This document shows, one piece after another, positions 1 through 6,147 of a DNA stretch of 59,173 nucleotides (position 1 is its first letter; each line of letters opens with the position of its first letter). The notes beneath the pieces were generated by a model. That model worked only from the letters and a program-made list of their open reading frames with translations, ran no database searches and was not told where the DNA came from. The stretch comes from Oscillibacter sp. (GTDB lineage Bacteria > Bacillota > Clostridia > Oscillospirales > Oscillospiraceae): the NCBI GenBank assembly GCA_022791875.1, contig JAAVZX010000015.1:1-59173 (forward strand), read 5' to 3'. A program made the translations under genes and the position numbers.

Positions 1-94
1 AGTCCGATGTCTCTTGACGGCTCTTTCCCATTTCCCGCATCTCTATCATCTCTGCTTCTAGTCGCTCTATATCTGCCCATTTCCGTTTCTCCAT
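1..94 (-). CDS. Partial small HTH/transposase OrfA-like protein (N-terminus)
   Basis: The minus strand opens at ATG (94-92) after an AGGGGG ribosome binding site and reads MEKRKWADIERLEAEMIEMR, then continues off the window edge. The charged start followed by a line resembling GKSRQEISD is typical of short helix-turn-helix proteins linked to IS3-type transposases in Firmicutes. Only 31 residues are visible, so the family call is inferred. Its ribosome binding site lies inside a perfect hairpin just upstream, a common way for mobile genes to avoid read-through translation. Confidence 0.45.
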   Translation of the reverse strand, partial: MEKRKWADIERLEAEMIEMREMGKSRQETSD

Positions 95-101
95 AACATG
101 A

Positions 102-135
102 CCCCCTATGTAGTCTTATTTTCCTACATAGGGGG
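102..135. repeat. Perfect 12-bp inverted repeat over the RBS of the edge gene
   Basis: CCCCCTATGTAG (102-113) and CTACATAGGGGG (124-135) are perfect inverted copies around a 10-nt loop. On the minus strand the second arm contains the AGGGGG ribosome binding site of the edge gene. In RNA transcribed from outside, the site would therefore be sequestered. It may also serve as a weak terminator or as the end of a mobile element. Confidence 0.6.
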
Positions 136-189
136 CCTTTTGTCTATTGTACGTTTTTTCTGGGGCCGTTCATGCTTTCCAGCACCATG

Positions 190-224
190 AAAAAGGGCAG
201 GACCCCGGCTATCCGGGGGCCTGC
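190..224 (-). terminator. Rho-independent terminator of the minus-strand adhesin gene
   Basis: On the minus strand a GC-rich stem, GCAGGCCCCCGG with CCGGGG(T)CCTGC around a 4-nt loop, is followed by CCTTTTTC. It lies 20 bp beyond the TGA of the adhesin gene. The plus-strand paralogue ends in a very similar hairpin at 12162-12189. Confidence 0.7.
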
Positions 225-244
225 GTCATTCTGGGAATAGGGGA

Positions 245-3200
245 TCAAATCGTTTCGTCGTCGCGCTTTTTGCCGGTCAGGGACAGCCACAGGAAGCCGG
301 CGCAGGACATGGCTGCGGTCAGCAGCCACAGGCCCATTCTGCTGGTATCGCCGGTCTGAGGCGCGTCGTCCAGGGGAACCTCGGGTTCCGGGATCTCCAC
401 TTCCTCTTCGGGAACGTTGCTCAGAGGCACGTTGGGCTCCTCAACCTCCGTCTCCTCGGGGGGCTCCGCACGGGGCACCTCGGGATCGGGGACTTCGGGC
501 TCAGGGGTCTCGGGCGTTCTGGGAGGCGTGGGGGGCGGAGTACGGCCGGGGCCGCCGGGATTGTCAGGCGTGGTATAGGTGTTGGTCACCGTGACCTGCG
601 CGGTCTGGTTGGCCGTGACCTCTACGGTGACGTTGTTCCCGCTGACGCTCCAGGTGTAGCCCGCGATGGACGCGTCCTGCTCGGTGACCGTGTAGCTGCC
701 AAGGGCCAGGCCGCTCAGGGTGTAGCTGCCGGAACCGGTGACAGTGACCTCCGCACGGTATCCGTTGGGGCCGGTGACGATGAAGGTATAGACCTTCTCC
801 GCCGCCGCGCTGCCGCCGCCGGAGACAACCTTGGTGATGGTCAGACTGCCGGTCTCGGTCTGCCGCTGGGGCTCGTAGGTGTTGGTAAAGACGGTTTCCG
901 CGGTCTTGCCGGCCTCTACCTTGACTGTGACGTCCTTGTGGTCCACACTCCAGATGAAGCCGGGAACAGAGGCGTCTTCCTCGGTGACGGTGTAGTCGCC
1001 GGGCTTCAGGTTCGTCAGAACTGCCTTGCCGGAGCCGGTGATCCTCACGGTTTCCTTGTAGCCGTCAGGGCCGGTGACGGTGAAGACAAACTCCTTGCCC
1101 TCGCCCTGTCCGGAGGCAGAGCCCGCCAGTTTCTTCTCGATGGTCAGTATACCCACGGTGGGATCGTTGTAGGTGTTGACGAACACCACGCCATCCATAA
1201 TGCCTTCGCTGATAGTACCGGACGCTTCCGTGGCTTTTTTGCCGTTTACCAGAATGCTGGTGCTGTCGGCGTGGTTGGCATTTTCGGTGACGGTGTACTC
1301 GACACCATCGGGAATCCCGTCGTAGTAGGCATACTCGCCAGCTTTCAGGGTAAGAGTCAATTCGCCCTTTTCGTTCGGGGATACGGTGGTAATGTCACCG
1401 TTGTACATCAGCTTGAGGCCCGCGTCCGTGGTGTAGGGAATTCCGTCCTTTGTGGTCAGAGTGACCGTAAAGGTGAACTCTGTGTCACGTGCGGTTCCGA
1501 CAACCTGCTTCTCGATGCGCAGGCCGCTGGACTCTGTACCGATGATCACGTCGCCGTTGGTGCCGATACCGGCGCCAGCCGCGTTTGTGGTGTTGTTGCG
1601 GATGAAGACTTGGGCAAGGCTCATGGCAATCAGAATAGGATTGTCCTTGTCCTGCAGGGTGTTGTCCGCCTGGATGGTGCCGCATTTTTCCAGGACCGCG
1701 TAATCGAAGGGGTTCCCGTTCTTATCGGTCCAGTTGTAAGCGCCGCCGCCCAGCATATAGGGGGACAGGATAATCTCGTGTTGATCGACCCCGCTGTACG
1801 CCGGCTCGACATATACTTCCTTGCCCTCGTTGCCGTAGATAACGCCGCCCTCGGTCAGATAGATTTTGACGTTAGAGGTGGGGCATCCGGCAATGCCGCC
1901 GGAATACAGGTCGCCATTGACAGCTTTGTTGCCGTAGATCGCGGCGTTGTGGAGCTTCAGGGTGCCATTGACATTATTTTTATCCTTGGTACCGCTGACA
2001 TAGATGCCGCCGCCGCCATAGAACTGGTGTATATTTGCGGCGTTTCCTTCGATGACGCCCGCGAAGATCTCAGCAAGTCCGCCCGCGCCGCCGCTGATGC
2101 TGTTGTTGATGTGGATGCCGCCGCCGCACTCGCCTGCGACGTTGTAGGAGACGGAGCCGTTGTGCATAACGAATTTGCTGTCAGCGAAAACGGCAACGCC
2201 GCCGCCGCAGTTATCCGCGGTATTGCAGGAAATCTCGCCGTCCTTCATCTCTGCGGTTCCGCCGGCGTAAACGTACACGCCAGCGCCGGAGTCAGCGCTG
2301 TTCTTGGAGATAACAGCGCCCTTCCCCATGGTGAAGGTACTGTTTTTGCCGCACACGTTCACACCGCCGCCGAACTTAGCGCTGTTCTCGGTGATGGTGC
2401 CGCCGGTCATGGTGAAGGTTCCGTCCAGGACATACACACCGCCGCCGCACTCAGACGCGGTGTTTCTGGTGATGGTACCGCCGGTCATAGTGAATATGCC
2501 CTTAGGAGCCACATATACGCCGCCGCCATGAGAGTAGCTGCCGCCGGTAATCCTGCCGGTTCCTGCCGTATCCTCCAGCGTCAGATTGCCGGTGACAAGA
2601 ATCACATAGCCATTCCGGGTGTTGTTCGTGAAAGCGTAGCCGCGGTCCAGAGTATGGCCGTTCAGGTTCAGGGTAAAGGTGCCGGAGGCGTCGAGCGAAT
2701 TCTGGTTATCCAGCATATTCACATCTTCCAGCAGGGTCACAGTGCCGCCTTCCTGGTTGGCCAATTTCCACATCTCGGAGAAGGGGCCTTCCGTCACAGC
2801 ACCGTCCGCACTGGTATAGCTGGCATTGCCGTCTTTTGCCTCGGGGGCCTTGACGAGCTTGAGCGCTTTGGCTTCTGCGTCATAGGCCATGGTGTATCCA
2901 GCCGTGTTGAGCCGGAACAGGTTCGCCTGTGTCACGCTGCCGACTCCGGACACCAGAACAGTGCCCTCCTGAGCCGTTTCAGCATCGACGCTCATGCCGA
3001 TTTTGGTTTGGGCGTCCATACTGCCCCCGACCTGGATCTTTCCGCCCTCAGCAAGGAAAACGTTATTTTCCTTGTTGCCGGAAATATTGATCTTACCGGA
3101 GAGGGAAAGGGTTCCCGCATTGTACACGCCGCTGGCGTTTGCGCTGACGGAACCGCCCTTCATGGCAAGCTCTGCGCCGGAGCGGATGGTCACAGCGTAA

Positions 3201-5197
3201 CCGTCTTTGCAGCCGGTAATCACGCCTCGCTCAGCAGAGTCCACGTCCTGGCGGATATCTTCTACTGTCAAGGTGCCGCTGCTGACCTGAATCCCATAGC
3301 CGGACAGAGTATGACGGCCCAGATCCAGAGTGAAGCTGTTGGCCACAGTGATGATATTGGCATTCTCTCCGTCCGGTGCATAGGTCACGTCCTGCAGCAG
3401 GGTCACGGTGCCGCCGGTCTGGTTGGCCAGAGCCATCATGTCCGCAAAGGTACCCTTGGCGTTGCCGCACGAGGCATGAATGTCTGTATTGCGGATTCTT
3501 CTGAGCTGCCCGTTGCTGTTGCAGACTACCGAGTATTCGCCAACGGTATCGCCGTCGATCAGGAACTTGCCCGCGTCAGCCGCTGTGTTCAACACGGCAA
3601 AAGGCTCATTGCTGTTAAGAGATACACCGATTTGGGCATCAGCGCCCAAGTCCGAAACTGTGATCATGCGGCTGGCAATATAGAGGTTGTTGGAGGTGCC
3701 GTCGCTCTTCGTATTGCCGGTGACAACTGCATCACCGCTGAAGCTGGAATAGCCCCAGGTGCAGATGCCGCCGCCATTGCCTTTAGAGCTGTTTCCGGTA
3801 ATGCTGCCGCCGTTCATGTTAAAGGAAGCTGGTACGCCTACATAGACGCCGCCGCCGGATTTGGCCGTGGTGGTATTATTGGAGATTTCGCCGCCGTTCA
3901 TGGTAAAAGTACCGCCCGCCACGTTTACAGCGCCGCCGGCACTCTTTGTGGTGTTGTTCCGCAGAACCGCGCCGTCTTCCATGGTGAAGGAAGCCGGGGT
4001 ATTCTCCATGTTGTAGACATACACAATGGAATTGTTGCTTTCTGCCTTCCGGCCGTCAAGCACAATGTCCTTCAAAGTAAGGCTGCCCTTTACTGTGAAG
4101 AAATACTTGGCAAAACCATCAGCGCGGGAAATCACCATGTCAGGATCAGCTCCCACCAGGATGATATCCTTTCCCGCGGGGATTCCGATCTGTCCACCGA
4201 TCTCAAAGGATTCTGCCGCAATGATGGTCGTTTGAGTTCCGGTTTCCGCTTTGCCGATGGCCTCGTTCAGTTCCTCCCAGGAGGCAACACTGTTCTCGTC
4301 CGGCGTCTCCGCCTTAACGCCCTCCAGCTGCTCCCACAGGGTCAGGGCCAGCGCGTAGGCGTCGGAGACGGCGGTCAGTTCCTGCTCGTCGTCGTTGAGC
4401 TCCATGAAGAGCGCCAGCACGTCCTGGAGCATCGCCTCCGCCTCTTCGGCGTTCTCCGCGGTGATCGCCTCGGGCAGGCGTCCGGCTGCCGCCAGGAACG
4501 CTTTTACCGTCTGGGATTCCTCGGGGCGCGGAATCAGCTCATCGGGAAGGGGGAGCTTGATCTCCTCCTCCACGGGAGGAACCGCTTCCTCGGCGGGAGG
4601 TACTGCTTCCTCAGCGGGGGGTACGACTTCCTCGCCCTCATCGGGGTTGATAACGTCGCCCTCGCCCTCGTCGGGGGTGGTAACGTCACCCTCACCCTCA
4701 TCGGGGTTGGTAACATCGCCCTCGCCCTCATCGGGGGTGGTAACGTCACCCTCGCCCTCATCGGGGGTGGTAACATCGCCCTCGCCCTCATCGGGGGTGG
4801 TAACGTCGCCCTCGCCCTCATCGGGGGTGGTGACATCGCCCTCACCCTCATCGGGGGTGGTAACGTCGCCCTCGCCCTCGTCGGGGGTGGTAACGTCGCC
4901 CTCGCTCTCGTCGGGGGTGGTAACGTCGCCCTCGCCCTCGTCGGGCTCGGAAACGCTGCCTTCATCCCCGCTGGGGGTCTGGCTATCGTCGGAGGGCTCT
5001 CTGGAGTCTTCGCTGGTGTCCGTGGCATCGCTGATGGTATCGCTGCCGGACACACCCTCCGTATAGGAGGAATCGCCGGAGGGATCGGCCTCAGCCGTCT
5101 CCTCCGCAAACGCGGTGACGTTCATGAGGCTGAGGCACATGGCCAGAACCACAAGGAGCGCGAAGCCGCGTCTGGTGAGATTCTTCAAATTTGTCAT
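245..5197 (-). CDS. Giant secreted surface adhesin, beta-helix plus SpaA/Cna-B domains, sortase-like tail
   Basis: The product is about 1650 residues and is predicted to be exported and cell-wall attached. In order it shows: a signal peptide (MTNLKNLTRRGFALLVVLA, cleavage near AFA-EE); an acidic stalk of ten DEGEGDVTTP repeats (about 90-200); a short helical domain; a long Gly-rich right-handed beta-helix region with GTFTMTGGTITRNTA-type repeats (about 330-1240); three prealbumin-like SpaA/Cna-B modules ending in TVTNTY (about 1250-1540); a Pro/Glu-rich spacer; and APQTGD, a hydrophobic segment and a basic tail. APQTG departs from LPXTG, so the sortase class is uncertain. The start is the ATG at 5197, preceded by AGAGAGG; a longer frame begins only with TTG at 5218. 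Two tandem cyclic-di-GMP riboswitches precede it. It is a paralogue of the divergent gene at 6148. Confidence 0.85.
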   Translation of the reverse strand: MTNLKNLTRRGFALLVVLAMCLSLMNVTAFAEETAEADPSGDSSYTEGVSGSDTISDATDTSEDSREPSDDSQTPSGDEGSVSEPDEGEGDVTTPDESEGDVTTPDEGEGDVTTPDEGEGDVTTPDEGEGDVTTPDEGEGDVTTPDEGEGDVTTPDEGEGDVTNPDEGEGDVTTPDEGEGDVINPDEGEEVVPPAEEAVPPAEEAVPPVEEEIKLPLPDELIPRPEESQTVKAFLAAAGRLPEAITAENAEEAEAMLQDVLALFMELNDDEQELTAVSDAYALALTLWEQLEGVKAETPDENSVASWEELNEAIGKAETGTQTTIIAAESFEIGGQIGIPAGKDIILVGADPDMVISRADGFAKYFFTVKGSLTLKDIVLDGRKAESNNSIVYVYNMENTPASFTMEDGAVLRNNTTKSAGGAVNVAGGTFTMNGGEISNNTTTAKSGGGVYVGVPASFNMNGGSITGNSSKGNGGGICTWGYSSFSGDAVVTGNTKSDGTSNNLYIASRMITVSDLGADAQIGVSLNSNEPFAVLNTAADAGKFLIDGDTVGEYSVVCNSNGQLRRIRNTDIHASCGNAKGTFADMMALANQTGGTVTLLQDVTYAPDGENANIITVANSFTLDLGRHTLSGYGIQVSSGTLTVEDIRQDVDSAERGVITGCKDGYAVTIRSGAELAMKGGSVSANASGVYNAGTLSLSGKINISGNKENNVFLAEGGKIQVGGSMDAQTKIGMSVDAETAQEGTVLVSGVGSVTQANLFRLNTAGYTMAYDAEAKALKLVKAPEAKDGNASYTSADGAVTEGPFSEMWKLANQEGGTVTLLEDVNMLDNQNSLDASGTFTLNLNGHTLDRGYAFTNNTRNGYVILVTGNLTLEDTAGTGRITGGSYSHGGGVYVAPKGIFTMTGGTITRNTASECGGGVYVLDGTFTMTGGTITENSAKFGGGVNVCGKNSTFTMGKGAVISKNSADSGAGVYVYAGGTAEMKDGEISCNTADNCGGGVAVFADSKFVMHNGSVSYNVAGECGGGIHINNSISGGAGGLAEIFAGVIEGNAANIHQFYGGGGIYVSGTKDKNNVNGTLKLHNAAIYGNKAVNGDLYSGGIAGCPTSNVKIYLTEGGVIYGNEGKEVYVEPAYSGVDQHEIILSPYMLGGGAYNWTDKNGNPFDYAVLEKCGTIQADNTLQDKDNPILIAMSLAQVFIRNNTTNAAGAGIGTNGDVIIGTESSGLRIEKQVVGTARDTEFTFTVTLTTKDGIPYTTDAGLKLMYNGDITTVSPNEKGELTLTLKAGEYAYYDGIPDGVEYTVTENANHADSTSILVNGKKATEASGTISEGIMDGVVFVNTYNDPTVGILTIEKKLAGSASGQGEGKEFVFTVTGPDGYKETVRITGSGKAVLTNLKPGDYTVTEEDASVPGFIWSVDHKDVTVKVEAGKTAETVFTNTYEPQRQTETGSLTITKVVSGGGSAAAEKVYTFIVTGPNGYRAEVTVTGSGSYTLSGLALGSYTVTEQDASIAGYTWSVSGNNVTVEVTANQTAQVTVTNTYTTPDNPGGPGRTPPPTPPRTPETPEPEVPDPEVPRAEPPEETEVEEPNVPLSNVPEEEVEIPEPEVPLDDAPQTGDTSRMGLWLLTAAMSCAGFLWLSLTGKKRDDETI
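4633..4950 (-). repeat. 30-bp coding tandem repeat, about ten DEGEGDVTTP units
   Basis: Ten near-identical 30-bp units encode DEGEGDVTTP, with variants DESEGDVTTP, DEGEGDVTNP and DEGEGDVINP, followed by a run of EEAVPPA units. It forms an acidic, extended stalk between the signal peptide and the folded adhesin domains. Unit identity at DNA level makes copy-number change by slippage or recombination likely, and each unit keeps the frame. Confidence 0.9.
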
Positions 5198-5210
5198 AGT
5201 GTAATCCTCT

Positions 5211-5239
5211 CTTTGCAAGATATATGCTCGGATGCAAAG
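5211..5239 (-). promoter_or_regulatory. RBS-proximal hairpin, candidate riboswitch expression platform (minus arm)
   Basis: On the minus strand CTTTGCA (5239-5233) can pair with TGCAAAG (5217-5211), directly against the AGAGAGG ribosome binding site of the 5197 start. The same hairpin, with a different loop, sits in the same place in front of the plus-strand paralogue (6111-6134). Conservation in both arms supports a function in translation control. That role is inferred. Confidence 0.5.
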
Positions 5240-5242
5240 TAT

Positions 5243-5323
5243 CCGGCGGCCGGGCTGGCATAGCGCGTGCGCGCCTTAGCCCCCAATTAGCTTTGCGTCC
5301 CACCGTTTCCGATGGTTTGCGAA
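5243..5323 (-). ncRNA. Cyclic-di-GMP-I (GEMM-I) riboswitch, second aptamer of minus tandem
   Basis: On the minus strand the element reads GCAAACC, a hairpin CCATCG-GAAA-CGGTGG, then the hallmark GGGACGCAAAGC, a GGGGGCTAAG segment with the receptor-like CTAA, and a CCAGCCCGGC 3' side. This is the GEMM-I consensus order with a GAAA tetraloop. The P2 stem differs from its neighbours by compensating changes, which supports structure. The ligand would be cyclic di-GMP from family knowledge. Confidence 0.85.
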
Positions 5324-5418
5324 TTGCAACCCGGCGAACATAGCGCAGGGGATCGCCGTAGACCCCGAGGCCGTAGTTCCGTAGCTTTGCGTCCCATCGT
5401 TTCCAATGGTTTGCCGAA
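5324..5418 (-). ncRNA. Cyclic-di-GMP-I (GEMM-I) riboswitch, first aptamer of minus tandem
   Basis: The minus strand reads GGCAAACC, CCATTG-GAAA-CGATGG, GGGACGCAAAGC, then a P3-like arm, and closes with CGCCGGGTTGC, which matches the GEMM-I 3' core. It lies immediately before the second aptamer, giving a tandem pair. Tandem GEMM aptamers are known in other bacteria and can sharpen the response to cyclic di-GMP. Confidence 0.85.
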
Positions 5419-5430
5419 AGGTCCTGACGC

Positions 5431-5500
5431 CCGCCCCGCCGCCGGACCGCCTCGGCAGGGCCGAATTGACGGGCGGAACCGCTTCCATGGCGCTCACCTC
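5431..5500 (-). promoter_or_regulatory. Conserved leader block: strong RBS, short ORF start and GC-rich hairpin (minus arm)
   Basis: The minus strand carries GGAGGTGAGCGCC-ATG and a short reading frame starting MEAVPPVNSALPRRSGGG, overlapping a GC-rich stem (GCCCTGCCG / CGGCGGGGC). A nearly identical block lies in the plus arm (5795-5878), where the frame stops after 23 codons. In this arm the frame runs on through the aptamers to 5276. It may be a leader peptide or a transcription attenuator ahead of the riboswitches. Confidence 0.45.
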
Positions 5501-5600
5501 CTATCCATCCTATTTTTCCCAGTTACACCGCGTTCGGTGCTGCAAAAATGTATACGATTTTGTAAGACATTACAATTTTGCTAAAATTACTGAATAACTA

Positions 5601-5629
5601 TTGAAAACGCTGAAATTCTGTGATATCTT
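5601..5629 (+). promoter_or_regulatory. Promoter for the plus-strand adhesin leader
   Basis: TTGAAA (5601-5606), a 17-bp spacer and TATCTT (5624-5629) lie in the AT-rich centre of the inverted duplication, reading toward the plus-strand leader and riboswitches. A matching minus-strand promoter is less clear; TTGTAA and TATACA occur around 5550-5580 with a short 15-bp spacer. Confidence 0.5.
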
Positions 5630-5794
5630 TGATTTGGCAGAGGGTGGAAAATCCGATGCCAAATCGTATAGATTTTTGTGTCAGCGAACGCCGTGGGAAC
5701 CGGGACCCGGCGGCATTCTCCGGCGGCTGCGCCTGGGGGAAGCTGGATTTTCTGCATCTGGAGGCACGGCGCATATCATGTGGAATACGGTGAG

Positions 5795-5878
5795 GAGGTG
5801 AGCGCCATGGGAGCGGTTCCGCCTGTCAGTTCGGCCCCGCCGAGGCGGTCCGGCGGCGGGGCGGTTTTATCTTTGTGA
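5795..5878 (+). promoter_or_regulatory. Conserved leader block with 23-codon ORF and terminator-like hairpin (plus arm)
   Basis: GGAGGTGAGCGCC precedes ATG at 5807. The 23-codon frame (MGAVPPVSSAPPRRSGGG then AVLSL, stop 5876-5878) overlaps a strong stem, GCCCCGCCG with CGGCGGGGC, which is followed by GGTTTTATCTTT. It looks like a terminator or attenuator just upstream of the first aptamer. The block is conserved in the minus arm. Confidence 0.5.
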
Positions 5879-5885
5879 GGACCAT

Positions 5886-5975
5886 TTGGCAAACCATTGG
5901 AAACGATGGGACGCAAAGCTACGGAACTACGGGGTTCGCATCCGTTTTCCCGCGAACCCTACGTCCGCCGGGCCG
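5886..5975 (+). ncRNA. Cyclic-di-GMP-I (GEMM-I) riboswitch, first aptamer of plus tandem
   Basis: GGCAAACC, CCATTG-GAAA-CGATGG and GGGACGCAAAGC occur in GEMM-I order, followed by a GGGTTCGC / GCGAACCC P3 stem and the 3' core CCGCCGGGCCGC. It mirrors the minus-strand element at 5324-5418 and directly abuts a second aptamer. Confidence 0.85.
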
Positions 5976-5979
5976 CAAC

Positions 5980-6108
5980 GCCGCAAACCGTTGGAAACAG
6001 CGGGACGCAAAGCTATATGGGGGCTAAACCGCCGTTCCCCTCTGCGAGACGAGGCATGGGCACTCCCCACCGGAGGCCCTACGGCGGCACGCCAGCCCGG
6101 CTGCCGGA
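5980..6108 (+). ncRNA. Cyclic-di-GMP-I (GEMM-I) riboswitch, second aptamer of plus tandem
   Basis: GCAAACC, CCGTTG-GAAA-CAGCGG and GGGACGCAAAGC are followed by GGGGGCTAAACC, resembling the tetraloop-receptor side of known GEMM-I aptamers, an extended P3 arm, and GCCAGCCCGGCTGCC at the 3' side. The P2 stem covaries with the other three copies. It ends about 40 nt before the adhesin start codon. Confidence 0.85.
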
Positions 6109-6110
6109 TC

Positions 6111-6140
6111 CTTTGCATCCGATATTCTGCAAAGAAAGGA
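6111..6140 (+). promoter_or_regulatory. RBS-proximal hairpin, candidate riboswitch expression platform (plus arm)
   Basis: CTTTGCA (6111-6117) pairs with TGCAAAG (6128-6134), immediately followed by the AAAGGA ribosome binding site (6135-6140) of the start at 6148. The hairpin is conserved in the inverted minus copy although the loop differs. Confidence 0.5.
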
Positions 6141-6147
6141 AAACGCT

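Noticed and set aside
4633-4950. Regular 30-bp repeats as a CRISPR array
   Set aside because: Units are contiguous without spacers and encode an in-frame acidic repeat; no cas genes are present.
938-5263. 1441-codon open frame antisense to the minus-strand adhesin
   Set aside because: It is a shadow created by GC-biased, repetitive codons. No ribosome binding site and no recognisable domain; the opposite strand has signal peptide, repeats and sorting signal.
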